Shown: positions 1-9,151, counted from the first letter of the stretch. The stretch is DNA of 64,000 bases from an uncultured Ellagibacter sp. (GCF_934617235.1 NZ_CAKTTZ010000002.1:58056-122055), one strand, 5' to 3'. The notes: generated from the letters alone by a model not told the origin. Translations and numbers: made by a program.

Positions 1-442
1 GGATCGTGATGCCGAGCCCCAGAAGGCGCGAGCGTTTCTCGCCTTCGAACAGGGCGATGATGGTCGCATTCCCCACAGGGAACATCACGCCCAAGCCGAT
101 GCCCACGATAACGCGCGAAAAGATGACAGGCGTGTAGTCGGTGATGTCCGGCATAAGAAACGGGAAAGCGCCGCCGAGCGACATCACCAAGATACCGAGG
201 ATAGCCATCGGCTTGAAGCCGACCTTGTGAAGAATAGCTCCCGAAAGCACGCTCACCGGCACCGATACGATACCCGTGATACTGTTCGCAAACATGATAG
301 TCGTGATGTCCGTCCCCACGAAATGGTGCGAGAACGCGGCTATCGAAGGCGTCAAGATGGCAAACTCGCTCATCGTGCAGAAGAGCGCCAAAATACCGAT
401 TACGTTAAGGGTCGAAAGACCCCACCCCTCTTTGTTTTTCAT
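1..442 (-). CDS. MFS transporter, N-terminal part only (cut by window edge)
   Basis: The reading frame starts at ATG 442 and runs off the left edge, so about 147 residues are visible. They contain hydrophobic segments and a glycine-rich loop typical of the first half of a major facilitator permease (RVIVGIGLGVMFPVGNA and an EGEKRSR loop). A GAGGGG ribosome binding site lies about 9 bases before the ATG. It is the last gene of a minus-strand cluster with a ferredoxin, a molybdopterin oxidoreductase and another MFS permease, so it probably moves the substrate or product of that enzyme across the membrane. A hairpin and a pair of inverted repeats separate it from the ferredoxin gene, so it may have its own promoter. 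Substrate unknown. Confidence 0.85.
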   Translation of the reverse strand, partial: MKNKEGWGLSTLNVIGILALFCTMSEFAILTPSIAAFSHHFVGTDITTIMFANSITGIVSVPVSVLSGAILHKVGFKPMAILGILVMSLGGAFPFLMPDITDYTPVIFSRVIVGIGLGVMFPVGNATIIALFEGEKRSRLLGLGITI

Positions 443-494
443 GCCTACAACCCCTCTTCTTAGGCTTTCTATTATGCGCGAAATCCCCCGATCG

Positions 495-575
495 ACGCAT
501 CGGATGGAGCAATCGTGCGCTCGTTGCCCCATCCGATGCGTACCGCGAGTGCACGCAAGCGCGCAGGCGGTACGC
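495..575. promoter_or_regulatory. Two adjacent inverted repeats upstream of the MFS gene
   Basis: A perfect 13-base inverted repeat (495-507 with 529-541, arm ACGCATCGGATGG) abuts and slightly overlaps a 9-base one (538-546 with 567-575, arm GCGTACCGC). They lie 50-130 bases upstream of the MFS start at 442. They could be an operator, or mutually exclusive leader hairpins; no regulator gene is visible nearby. Confidence 0.4.
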
Positions 576-588
576 GGGGAGGGAAATG

Positions 589-631
589 CCCCGAGCCGAA
601 CTCTGGGGGGGGAGGTTGAATCGGCTCGGGG
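589..631 (-). terminator. Hairpin after the ferredoxin gene
   Basis: Perfect 11-base arms (CCCCGAGCCGA, 589-599, and its complement, 621-631) with a 21-base loop lie 43 bases after the ferredoxin stop. There is no clear U tract on the minus strand, so termination may be partial, with readthrough into the MFS gene. Confidence 0.45.
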
Positions 632-673
632 TTTGCTCATACGAGGTGGAGAATCTCGCAGAGCGTCGGATAG

Positions 674-1027
674 CTATTCAGTCGGCGCCCAAAGAACCTG
701 CTTGGGCTTCTTGGTGAGCTCGGCGGCCATCTCCTCGATGGTGCCGAACTTCATGCACGCGCCGAGGCAGTTGTGCACGCACACCGGCTCGCGGTTGTCG
801 GCCAGGCGCTCGGCGCACAGGTCGCACAGGTCCGTCGGGACCGGAATCTTATTCCAGTTGAAGTTCGCGCCCTGGTCAGAGGAGTCATCCTTTTGCCAAG
901 GACCCTCGTCGAGCACGCGGATGCCCCACTTGCCCACCGGGAAGTTGTGCTCTTCCTTGCAGGCGACCTCGCAAGACTGGCAGCCCGTGCAGTATTCGTA
1001 GTCGATAAGCAGACCGTATTGAGTCAT
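674..1027 (-). CDS. Small 4Fe-4S ferredoxin-like electron carrier
   Basis: A 117-residue cytoplasmic protein. Near the N-terminus it has a classical cluster motif CTGCQSCEVAC (C-x2-C-x2-C-x3-C), and later a second cysteine group, CDLCAER...VCVHNC. This arrangement is shared with electron-transfer subunits of the DMSO reductase B family, but the protein is much shorter and has room for about two clusters. The ATG at 1027 is chosen because the first cluster motif follows within 13 residues and the GGAAAG at the end of the upstream gene serves as ribosome binding site. Only 5 bases separate it from the molybdopterin oxidoreductase, so the two are surely cotranscribed and this is probably its electron donor. 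Confidence 0.85.
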   Translation of the reverse strand: MTQYGLLIDYEYCTGCQSCEVACKEEHNFPVGKWGIRVLDEGPWQKDDSSDQGANFNWNKIPVPTDLCDLCAERLADNREPVCVHNCLGACMKFGTIEEMAAELTKKPKQVLWAPTE

Positions 1028-1032
1028 TTTCG

Positions 1033-3513
1033 TTACACCAGCTTTCCAAACTTCTCGCCGAACGCCTTCATGTCGACGTCGTAGCTTTCCTTCAGGGGCG
1101 TGACGTTGCAGCACGCGCTCTTGTACGGTGCGCCCAGGCCGAGCGCGTTGTTGTGATGAAGCGGGATCAGGTCGTTGCAGTTGGACTGCCACACGCCGAA
1201 CAGCGAGGGCTCCGATCCGTCCTGCTCAGGGAACCACCAGCCGTGGTCGGCCTCGACGTGGCCTTCCTTGATGGTCGGCAAGATGCGAGCCTTGTACTTC
1301 GCCTTGCCGAACATGTTGGAAATCTCGCACCACTGGCCGTCGGCGAGGCCTATCTTCTCGGCGTCCTTCGGGTTGATCTCGAGCATCGGGTTCGGGTCGA
1401 TCTCGCGCAGGACGGCGATCTGACGATGCTCGGAGTGGAAGGAACTGTAGCGGCGATGGCCCGTGGAGAGGATGAACGGGTACTTCTTCATGATCTCCTC
1501 GTGCGAGAGGTCGCGCTCATGCCACTTGGCGTCGAGCTCCTCGGGCACATAGGGGTTCGCCAGCAGATGCAGGTCCTCGGGCTTCTTGTCCGGGATGCGC
1601 GGCGAAAGGTCGGGCTCGTAGTAGTACGGCAGCGGATCCATGCCGTTGTCATTGAACTGCGAGGACCACAGCTCCACGCGACCGGTCGGGGTGAGGAAGC
1701 CGGGCTGCCCGTCGGGGCGCAGCTTGCCGGTCTCGTACTTCTTGTAGTATACCTTGCGCTTGAACTTCACAAGGCCCTTGACCTCGTCGAAGGTGTGGCG
1801 TCCCTCGAGGCGGTTCTTGTTCAGGTAGTCGTGGTACTCGGCGTACTTCTCGTGCGCGAAGCAGGCCTTCGGGTCGTCCGGGAACATCTTGGCCATGCGC
1901 TCGGCGAGCAGGCAGTAGATCTCGAGGTCGGACTTCGCCTCGCCCACCGTGATCGCCTTGTTGCCGCAGCCGGTGGTGATGGAGGCAGCGCCGTAGTGGG
2001 TGCGGTTCACGCCGTCATGCTCGACCACGGTCGACAGCGGCAGGAACACGTCGCATACCGCCTGGATGGTCGGGGTGATGAAGCAGTCGGTGCCGAAGGC
2101 GAACTCGATGGAGCGCTGGAAGGCCTTGTGCCAACGCGTCGGCTCGGCGGAGTTCGTCGGCGCGAGCAGGTTGGTGTTGGCGATCCAGGCCATCTTCACC
2201 GGGTAGGGCTCGTCGGTTTCCAAGGTGTCGAGAATGCAGTCCGCCTGGCAGCCGGTAATCTGATTGCAGTAGAGCGGGTACTTGTCCATGCCGACGCACT
2301 CAGCGCGCTCCTCGTCGGTCATCTGGTACCAGCCCTCGGTGATGAACGAGCGGGTATCGGTGTTGTGCGCAGACTGGCCCGCAGCTGCATCGCCAGTGAG
2401 GTCCTCGGGCATCGACAGGTCGGCGACGATGTTGCCACCGGGAACGTCGAGGTTGCCGGTCATGCAGATCATGGCAAGCACGCACTGGCCGGCCTGCATG
2501 CCGTTGGTGTTCTGGTCGAATGCGAGGCCCCAAGCGATGGATGCGGGCTTCGCGGCGGCGTACATGCGGGTCACGCGGTAGATGTCGTCGACGGGCACCT
2601 CGCAGATCTCGGCCGCCTTCTCCGGCGTCATGTAGGAGACGCGCTCGGCGAACTCGTCGAAGCCGTAGCACCAGCGCTCGATGAAGTCGTGGTCGTAGAG
2701 GTCTTCCTTGATGAGGATGTTGCACATCGCCATCGCGAGCGCCGCGTCGGTGCCGTTGCGCAGGCGCAGCTGCACGACGGAGCGGGTGGCGAGCCAGTTC
2801 ACGCGCGGGTCGATGGTCACGAGCTTCGCGCCGCGCTTCATAAGGTCGATCACCGCGTGGCCGAAGAAGCCGTCGGGGTTGGACGCGAGCGGCATCTTGC
2901 CCCAGAGAACCATGAGCTCGGGCACCTGATACTCGGGGTCGTCGTAGCCGCCTTCGAGACCGCCGGCGTAGTCGAGCTCGGGGTAGAGCGCGCCGAGAAC
3001 CATCTGGGAGGACATCATGCGCGGCTGGTAGCAGGCGTAGCCGGACTGCGTGTAAGCCAGGTTGGGCGTGCGGAAGATGGAGAGCTGGAAGTCCTGCGAG
3101 AGCATGCCGTCGCGGCCGGTGCCCACGAAGATCGCCATGGTCTTGCGACCGTACTGCTCGGTGAGTTCCTTCCAGTTGTCCATGATGAGGTCGAGCGCCT
3201 CATCCCAGCTGCAGCGCTCCCACGCGTCGGCGTTGCCGCGTTCGGCCTTGTCGCGCTTCATCGGGTAGATGACGCGGCTCGGATTGTACACGTAGTCCTT
3301 GAGCGCCAGGCATCTCGGGCAGAGGCGACCATGCGTGATGGGGTCGTTCTCGTCACCCTCGATGTGGTCCATGCGGCCGTCCTTGTCGACGTAGATCTTG
3401 ATGCCGCATCCAACTGGATGGCACCCCGGGGGGCTCCACACCGATGAACGGTAAACCGTGAAGTCGCCATCTTGGAACTTCCAAGGTTTGCCCAGGTCGT
3501 TCTTGAATTCCAT
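1033..3513 (-). CDS. Molybdopterin (bis-MGD) oxidoreductase, catechol dehydroxylase-like
   Basis: An 826-residue DMSO reductase superfamily catalytic subunit. The N-terminus has an Fe-S region with Cys31, Cys36, Cys65 and Cys68 (PPGCHPVGCG and GRLCPRC), followed by the molybdopterin domain, where GYACYQPR places Cys161 as a candidate Mo ligand. The C-terminal dinucleotide-binding domain contains FILSTGHRRYSSFHSEHR and a CEISNMFGKAK region. There is no Tat signal, so it should act in the cytoplasm, unlike most respiratory members. The ATG at 3513 follows an AGGAG site. Gene order MFS - enzyme - small ferredoxin - MFS matches the layout known for several catechol dehydroxylases (Hcdh/Cadh/Dodh type) of Eggerthella and Gordonibacter; acetylene hydratase and pyrogallol transhydroxylase are other relatives. 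Superfamily certain; substrate is inference only. Confidence 0.9.
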   Translation of the reverse strand: MEFKNDLGKPWKFQDGDFTVYRSSVWSPPGCHPVGCGIKIYVDKDGRMDHIEGDENDPITHGRLCPRCLALKDYVYNPSRVIYPMKRDKAERGNADAWERCSWDEALDLIMDNWKELTEQYGRKTMAIFVGTGRDGMLSQDFQLSIFRTPNLAYTQSGYACYQPRMMSSQMVLGALYPELDYAGGLEGGYDDPEYQVPELMVLWGKMPLASNPDGFFGHAVIDLMKRGAKLVTIDPRVNWLATRSVVQLRLRNGTDAALAMAMCNILIKEDLYDHDFIERWCYGFDEFAERVSYMTPEKAAEICEVPVDDIYRVTRMYAAAKPASIAWGLAFDQNTNGMQAGQCVLAMICMTGNLDVPGGNIVADLSMPEDLTGDAAAGQSAHNTDTRSFITEGWYQMTDEERAECVGMDKYPLYCNQITGCQADCILDTLETDEPYPVKMAWIANTNLLAPTNSAEPTRWHKAFQRSIEFAFGTDCFITPTIQAVCDVFLPLSTVVEHDGVNRTHYGAASITTGCGNKAITVGEAKSDLEIYCLLAERMAKMFPDDPKACFAHEKYAEYHDYLNKNRLEGRHTFDEVKGLVKFKRKVYYKKYETGKLRPDGQPGFLTPTGRVELWSSQFNDNGMDPLPYYYEPDLSPRIPDKKPEDLHLLANPYVPEELDAKWHERDLSHEEIMKKYPFILSTGHRRYSSFHSEHRQIAVLREIDPNPMLEINPKDAEKIGLADGQWCEISNMFGKAKYKARILPTIKEGHVEADHGWWFPEQDGSEPSLFGVWQSNCNDLIPLHHNNALGLGAPYKSACCNVTPLKESYDVDMKAFGEKFGKLV

Positions 3514-3579
3514 GATCTAGCTCCTCTCGTCTTTCTCTCTCGTCTCAAATAATCGGAAGGTAGTTAACGCTCTGTATCT

Positions 3580-4824
3580 TTATGCCTGCTTCTTCTCACG
3601 CGCCTTAAGCACGAACAGAAGGGCCAAAGAACCAAGGAAGAGAACAATGCCGACAGCCGCGAGCAGGCCCGTGCATGCGCCCCAGCCAGCCGTTGCAACG
3701 ACCGCGCCAACCGCGGCGAACAGGATGCCACCGACGCACTGGCCGCAGCTCATGAGGGTGGAGGACACGCTCGCGAGCTCCGGACGCGGGGCGATTTCCG
3801 CGACCATCGTGAAGAAGATGGCCGGCACGACGCCGTTCGACAGGCCGAACACGATGAGCCACGGAGTGAGCATCGCGCCGCTGACCGTGTAGGCCAGCGC
3901 GAAGCAGATACCGAGCACCGCCGAGCTGACGACCAAGATAGCCAGGCGGCCGGAATTGCTCTTCACCGCGTTCATGACGAAGCCGATTGCGATACCGCCA
4001 ACGACGACCGCGATGTTCGCGACGTTGAGCATGCCGTTCGCGGCTGCCTGATCCATGCCCATGGTCTGAACCATGTAGAGCGTCTCGAAGTTCATGACGC
4101 ACGCAGTGCCCAGGGCGAACGCGGCGAATGCAATCATGGCAACCCAGCAGGACAAGCTCTTGAAGCCCTCGGAGACCTTCGGCTTCGGTGCACTAGGGTC
4201 AGCCTCGTCTTCCAGGTAGGAATGCTGCGGATTGCGAACGGCGACAACCCAGATGACGGTGATGATCGCCATGAGCACGACGACGAACCAGAACACGTTG
4301 TGATAGCTCGACGGATCGGCCGTGTTGAAGAAGAATCCGGACGTGCCCATGATGAACATGGAGCCGAGCGGAACCCATACGGAGAAGATGCCCATCGGCA
4401 CGCCGCGCTTCGAGGGCGGGAACCATTCGGACACGAGCACGGGAACCACGGTGCCGATGCAGGCGTAGCCCACGCCCTCGATGAGACGTCCGACAACCAG
4501 AAGCTCATACGATTGCGCGAACGCGCTGATGATTGCACCGACAAGCGCGCATCCCAGCACCATGAGCGTCGATTTCTTCGAACCGAACTTCATGATGATG
4601 GTTGCAGCCACGAACGCCAGGACAAACCCGACGTAGCCGTTCAACGACATCAGCGTGCTGAGCGCACCGGTGTCGATGCCCAGCGCCGGCAACACAAGTG
4701 ACGCCGTTGCAGGAAGTTTGTTGTTGTTGACCGAGATAAGGATGGACGCGACGATCGCGATAATCGCGACAAGCCACGCGCGGCCTGTTTGATTGATCTC
4801 GGACTTGCGAGCCTCTTCGCTCAT
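3580..4824 (-). CDS. MFS transporter, first gene of the Mo-enzyme cluster
   Basis: A 414-residue permease with about 12 hydrophobic segments; after segment 2 comes the typical charged loop MKFGSKKS, and later GRLIEGVGYACIGTVVPV. The ATG at 4824 is preferred over upstream in-frame starts because GAGGGG lies 9 bases before it, the same leader as the other MFS gene in this cluster. It ends 66 bases before the molybdopterin oxidoreductase, so it likely heads the operon. Proposed role: uptake of the enzyme's substrate or antiport with product. It has 27 percent or so small residues in segments as usual; no obvious defect. Substrate specificity cannot be read from sequence. Confidence 0.88.
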   Translation of the reverse strand: MSEEARKSEINQTGRAWLVAIIAIVASILISVNNNKLPATASLVLPALGIDTGALSTLMSLNGYVGFVLAFVAATIIMKFGSKKSTLMVLGCALVGAIISAFAQSYELLVVGRLIEGVGYACIGTVVPVLVSEWFPPSKRGVPMGIFSVWVPLGSMFIMGTSGFFFNTADPSSYHNVFWFVVVLMAIITVIWVVAVRNPQHSYLEDEADPSAPKPKVSEGFKSLSCWVAMIAFAAFALGTACVMNFETLYMVQTMGMDQAAANGMLNVANIAVVVGGIAIGFVMNAVKSNSGRLAILVVSSAVLGICFALAYTVSGAMLTPWLIVFGLSNGVVPAIFFTMVAEIAPRPELASVSSTLMSCGQCVGGILFAAVGAVVATAGWGACTGLLAAVGIVLFLGSLALLFVLKAREKKQA

Positions 4825-5234
4825 TTTCAACCCCTCTTTTTCTCTCATGGGCGGGTTGTTGTCTTGCCCGCTCCGCTTACCCCTCTTGCTCACAAGCCTT
4901 GGCGAACGCCTTGCTGATTGGCCTGCGATGGTGCATGTCGGTCAGCCCTTGCCGACCGAACGACACGTACTTTAGCGACCGCTCGCAGGCAAAAAAAGAC
5001 CGTTTGAGACAGGTATGCCGTCGTGTTTTTCCCGTGAGACAGATGCGGGGAGATGTCGCATCTTTTGAGAGAGATTGCGGAGAAAAAGAGAAGCCGTGCG
5101 ACCTTGTTTCGCGGTCGCACGGCTTCCCGGTGTTGTTGGAAGGCTTCGAGAAAATAGCACGCGAGCTGGCCTTATGGCGGCGAGCGAACTGGTGCTGCGG
5201 CTCTTCGCGGGTTGGCCCGCGGCACCCATTCCCC
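4825..5234. other. Non-coding gap: promoter side of MFS cluster and terminator of TPR gene
   Basis: No convincing gene is present. It holds a strong minus-strand terminator (5081-5126) and the upstream region of the MFS gene, where GTCGG...CCGAC (about 4937-4956) is a weak inverted repeat. No sigma-70-like promoter with good spacing was found. Confidence 0.6.
5081..5126 (-). terminator. Rho-independent terminator of the TPR gene
   Basis: Perfect 14-base arms (GAAGCCGTGCGACC, 5090-5103, with 5113-5126) and a 9-base loop; on the minus strand the stem is followed by TCTTTTTCT. It lies about 110 bases after the TPR gene stop. Confidence 0.85.
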
Positions 5235-8200
5235 CTAGTCGAGCGCTTGCGGCGGCAGGGGGGCGTTGAGGCTTTTGTGCACGTTCACGAGCGCGTCGTC
5301 GGGGCGATAGAACAACCGCAGCGCCAAGAGGGGCTGGCCAACCTGGAAGATGTTGTCGTCAATCGCCGTGCGCATGGCATCATCGAGCGCGTCGAGCAGC
5401 GAGTCGAGCGGCGCGACGGGCACGCCTTCGCTTGCAAGGATCGCATCGACGTCCTCACGATCGATAGGTCCCTGTCCGGTTTCTGCCACAAGACGATGCA
5501 TCTCGATGGTGCATTGCGCGAGATAAACCGGCGCCACCAGCATCGACTTCATGTAGCACGCCATGCCGAGCGCCGCCTTCCCCGCCTTCCATTCCACATA
5601 CGCGAGCTGGTAATACGCAAGCGCGATCTCGTCGGGCTGCGTGGCGATCTCCAAACAGCGCCTGAGCATGCGCGAGGACGTGGACATGTCGCCCATGAGC
5701 ATGTACGCGCGCGCCGTCTGGCGATACGCGGGCGTATAGGTGGGCGCAACCTGGATGCAGCGCAGGCCGAACTGCACGGCTTCCTCCGCGTGGTTGAAGG
5801 ACTCCTCGAGAAGGCGCACCGACTCCAGATAGCACATGGCCAAAGACGACGGCAGCAGCTCGACGCGTTTTCCCTCGTCAGCATGAGGAAAGGCGAGCCC
5901 GCTGCGCCAGGGCGCGCTTCCCTGCCGCTCGCGGTTGTAGATGATGCGCGACGCATAGGAGTCGAACATGCGATGGACGGCCTCGGAGTTGTCCGCGAAG
6001 CGCTTGGACTCCTCGGTTTGGCGAATCGTGTCACGCAGGATCGATGCCGCCTTATGCGGGTCGGTTTGCGCGACGGCTCGCGCCTGCCTGAGCGCATTCA
6101 GGTAGGGGTCTTCCCCTATGAAGCAGCTGACCAGCGCATTTTGATCGTGCGGGTCGAGTTTTCCCTCAAGAAGATCGGTCATGAGGCGCGTGCAAGCCTC
6201 GAAAACGCGCGGGTCGTCAGCGGCGTTCTGCTCCGCCTGCGCAAGGCGGATGGCCTCGGTGGTGCTCGTCGCGCGGGCAATCGCATCGGCGAGCCGCTCG
6301 CCTGCGTTGCGCAGCTGGGCATCTGCGTGAATTCTTAGGTCACGAAGCGATTCGGCGCCGAACGCCTTCGCCTCGCGCGGGCCGAAGGCAAGCGTGCCCA
6401 CCTCGGGAAGCTCGCCGCGGACACGCCGCGCATCGGCGGAGACTGCGTCGTCGAGCGAGAACCCGTCTGCATCTTTGCCGAAACGCGCCCTGCATTCCGC
6501 GAACAACGACGCGGGATCGCTTTCGAGCGCCTCGCGGAAACGGGCGCTTTCGCAGATGTTCCTTGAGAATGTCACCTGGTAGAGAGGGTGCGCATCGCGG
6601 CTGTCGCCGTCGAGGGTTCCGCTGACGTTGCTGCCAGGCTTGACGACGATGCTGCCGTCTTCGAGCTCAACGATGATGCTGCCGCCTTCGAAGTCGTCAC
6701 CTTCGGCGCTCGCGCCGCCGTCAAGCGCGCCGTCACTTGCGTCACCAAGCTCATTGTCGCTCGTGTCGCAACCGACCCCACCACCCGCACCGTCAAGCGG
6801 GTCGCCACCGGAGGCAGCACCGCCGGCGGTCGCCAGCTCTCTCGCGCACACGACGACCTTTTCGATCGAGCAACCCGCATGAAACGCGGCGGCGGCAAGC
6901 ATCATTCCCACATGCTCGGCGTAGCGCAGCGCCATCCGCTCGCGTTCGTCATCTGCAAGATCGATCCAGGTACCCGCCTGCAAAGAGAACATCCGCTGCG
7001 GCATGAGCTGCGCAGACGGCACGACCGCATCGAAGGCGACCGTGCCGGCGCACACATCGACGCGATACTCGACCGCAAAGCGAACAGGCAATTGGAAGCG
7101 CTCGATCGATTCCCCAATCAAACGACGGACATCCCATTCCCCCGCCCTATTCGGCGCCGCGGCGTTTTCATCCGCAGGGTGCGCAGGGTCGGGCGCCTGC
7201 GTCGCGACCACCTCGAACAGCTGAGCTTCGACCGCCCCGCACGCATCGATTTCGGAGAATTCCCCATCCGTCCCGTCGCGACGAACGTCACCCAAGTCGT
7301 CCTCGAGCGCTCGCGCAATGAGCACGAAGCGGTTGATCGCCGACTCGATAGCCCAAATCGTCTCCTCGGGAATTCCGTCGTCGCCTTCCCCGCGACCGAT
7401 GAAATACGTATCGGAATAGCGCTTCGCCCGAACGAAACGCAGCGACGGAGCGTTCAGCTCATCGGCTTGGGCGCTCGCCAGCACGCCCATCGCGTTCGCA
7501 TCATCAAGCCAACTCGCAAGCAGAAGCGCGAGCGCCGGAGGCCGCATCGCGGGATCGAGAGCCGCCGAGCGGATATCGCGCAGGGCGTCAAGCAAATCGT
7601 CGAAGGGCGTTTCGGAATCGAGGCTTGCCATGATCTCGCTGAGACCGCGCGCCGGAACCCTCGCGCCGCCAAGCAGCGGGCGGAAGGTGAACGCGAAAAA
7701 GCAGCGGGCAAGAACCTCGTAATAGGTAAGGTCGCTCGAATGAGCGCCGAAATCGCACCAGGAATCGAAAAGCGAGTAGCGGCCATTTTTCAGGGAAAAG
7801 CGCGAAACCTGGCGCACTCCGCGTTTGTCGCGCAGCTGGACGGTGCCGCGAATCTCCTCGTCACGCTTGAATTTCGAGCGAGGCGTGACAAGCGTGCCGA
7901 AATCGGTTGGGGATTTCCCATCCCAGGGTCGTGAGAACAGGATGTCGGGATCGCGTGCCGGGGGCGCGAAAAGCGGGCGGTCAGTCACGAACGCGCGGCC
8001 GTAGCAATCGACGTATCCCCAGATACGGAACTTGTTTTCCGCGATGAACTCAACCAGGTAGAGATCCCCCGCAGAAGGGGTGATGGAGCGGTCGCGGATC
8101 CAACCGAACGATGAGGTCGACGCGGGACCATCGGGCAGAGGCATGACCGCATCGGGCAGCACTTGAAGGCGCGTGCCGAAAAGGCCGACCTTGCCATCGA

Positions 8201-8240
8201 TGCGATATACGCCGTCTCGTTCCGCCTCGCAATGAGCCAT
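5235..8240 (-). CDS. Large TPR-containing protein of unknown function
   Basis: A 1001-residue protein without signal peptide or membrane segments. The first 450 residues match no domain I recognise. Residues near 500-570 are an acidic, glycine-rich linker with alternating G, D and E. The C-terminal 250 residues are helical and carry tetratricopeptide-like repeats (for example around AVQFGLRCIQVAPTYTPAYR and LAYYQLAYVEWKAGKAALG). The ATG at 8240 follows GAGGAAAGG. It is a single-gene transcript: its own terminator follows and the next gene upstream has its own terminator. Likely a scaffold or regulatory protein; function not assignable. Confidence 0.85.
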   Translation of the reverse strand: MAHCEAERDGVYRIDGKVGLFGTRLQVLPDAVMPLPDGPASTSSFGWIRDRSITPSAGDLYLVEFIAENKFRIWGYVDCYGRAFVTDRPLFAPPARDPDILFSRPWDGKSPTDFGTLVTPRSKFKRDEEIRGTVQLRDKRGVRQVSRFSLKNGRYSLFDSWCDFGAHSSDLTYYEVLARCFFAFTFRPLLGGARVPARGLSEIMASLDSETPFDDLLDALRDIRSAALDPAMRPPALALLLASWLDDANAMGVLASAQADELNAPSLRFVRAKRYSDTYFIGRGEGDDGIPEETIWAIESAINRFVLIARALEDDLGDVRRDGTDGEFSEIDACGAVEAQLFEVVATQAPDPAHPADENAAAPNRAGEWDVRRLIGESIERFQLPVRFAVEYRVDVCAGTVAFDAVVPSAQLMPQRMFSLQAGTWIDLADDERERMALRYAEHVGMMLAAAAFHAGCSIEKVVVCARELATAGGAASGGDPLDGAGGGVGCDTSDNELGDASDGALDGGASAEGDDFEGGSIIVELEDGSIVVKPGSNVSGTLDGDSRDAHPLYQVTFSRNICESARFREALESDPASLFAECRARFGKDADGFSLDDAVSADARRVRGELPEVGTLAFGPREAKAFGAESLRDLRIHADAQLRNAGERLADAIARATSTTEAIRLAQAEQNAADDPRVFEACTRLMTDLLEGKLDPHDQNALVSCFIGEDPYLNALRQARAVAQTDPHKAASILRDTIRQTEESKRFADNSEAVHRMFDSYASRIIYNRERQGSAPWRSGLAFPHADEGKRVELLPSSLAMCYLESVRLLEESFNHAEEAVQFGLRCIQVAPTYTPAYRQTARAYMLMGDMSTSSRMLRRCLEIATQPDEIALAYYQLAYVEWKAGKAALGMACYMKSMLVAPVYLAQCTIEMHRLVAETGQGPIDREDVDAILASEGVPVAPLDSLLDALDDAMRTAIDDNIFQVGQPLLALRLFYRPDDALVNVHKSLNAPLPPQALD

Positions 8241-8370
8241 CAAACTTCCTTTCCTCTTGGGGAAAGGATAGCACTGCGCAGCGCAGATGCCCCGCTCGAC
8301 GAAGCGCAATGTCGATACGAGCGACTCGGTGCACGGCAAAGGCGAGATTCTGGCACAAAACCGTCCCCGC

Positions 8371-8403
8371 GAAAAAAATGCGGCGGCTCGATCGAACCGC
8401 CGC
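8371..8403 (-). terminator. Rho-independent terminator of the NifX-like gene
   Basis: GCGGCGG pairs with CCGCCGC (8380-8386 with 8397-8403); the minus strand then reads CATTTTTTT. It lies 22 bases after the stop codon. Confidence 0.85.
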
Positions 8404-8425
8404 GCGAAGGGTATTCGAAGGGAAC

Positions 8426-8809
8426 TTAGTGGTGGTGATTGCAGGCCTGGTCAGCAGACATGATCGGCGCTTCGCCAGCCGCAACTGCTCGAACCGCATC
8501 GCCCACGATGGGATGCTCGGCGTCGTAGTACACGGTGATGCCCGCCTGGTTGAAGCCCATGAGCGGACGCATGCCCATGCCAGCAGCAACGATTGCGTTG
8601 CAACCGGCGTCGGCGAGCAAGCCCACCGGACGCAGGCAACCGCCCTCTTCGTGCGGCGGATTCGCGACCATCGTCGCCTCTTCGGAAACCACGCCGTCGA
8701 CGATTTCGACCACGGTGAAGCAGTCGCAATGGCCGAAGTGGCCGGAACGCTCCGCATTGAGTCCAGCCGCGCCCATCGTCGGCACAGCGAGCTTGATCGA
8801 GGTAGTCAT
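8426..8809 (-). CDS. NifX/NafY-type dinitrogenase iron-molybdenum cofactor family protein
   Basis: A 127-residue protein with the RNase H-like fold of the Nitro_FeMo-Co family: AVPTMGAAGLNAERSGHFGHCDCFTVV at the start (the G-HFGHCD region is diagnostic) and GCNAIVAAGMGMRPL in the middle. It ends in CNHHH, a possible metal site. Stand-alone members occur in many anaerobes without nitrogenase and may bind Fe-S or Mo/Fe clusters. The ATG at 8809 follows AGAAGGCAAG. It is transcribed alone; upstream lies a 26-base palindromic site (8911-8936). No nif genes are visible, so a nitrogenase role is unlikely; a link to metal cofactor handling is inference. Confidence 0.85.
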   Translation of the reverse strand: MTTSIKLAVPTMGAAGLNAERSGHFGHCDCFTVVEIVDGVVSEEATMVANPPHEEGGCLRPVGLLADAGCNAIVAAGMGMRPLMGFNQAGITVYYDAEHPIVGDAVRAVAAGEAPIMSADQACNHHH

Positions 8810-8910
8810 CTTGCCTTCTTTCTTCGGGAGCTCCGTCCCGTTTCCCCGCATGCCGCGCAGTCAACGCAACCCCCGTCGCGGCCATGCAACCAACTCGTTT
8901 CACGGAGTTC

Positions 8911-8936
8911 AAAATACTCCAGATATTGAGTATTTT
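8911..8936. promoter_or_regulatory. Perfect palindrome (operator candidate) upstream of NifX-like gene
   Basis: AAAATACTC (8911-8919) and GAGTATTTT (8928-8936) form perfect 9-base arms around 8 bases, centred about 115 bases upstream of the ATG at 8809. The size and symmetry suit a dimeric regulator. No dedicated regulator gene is adjacent. Confidence 0.6.
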
Positions 8937-9151
8937 ACCGCGACGACTGCGTTCTAGGACGAATGGCGCGAATATGTCTCTAAATGACACTTAATTACTA
9001 TCATATCAATCGAGATATAGAGGTCGGAAAGAGGCCGCGCACGTTGGTCGAGTCGGTACACTCGAGAAGGAAGCCCAGTTAGTCCAAGGACGATAACCGC
9101 AAAACGCAGGGAAAGATTCCGCTCCCCGCAGAGAGAGGCTTAAACCGTCCG

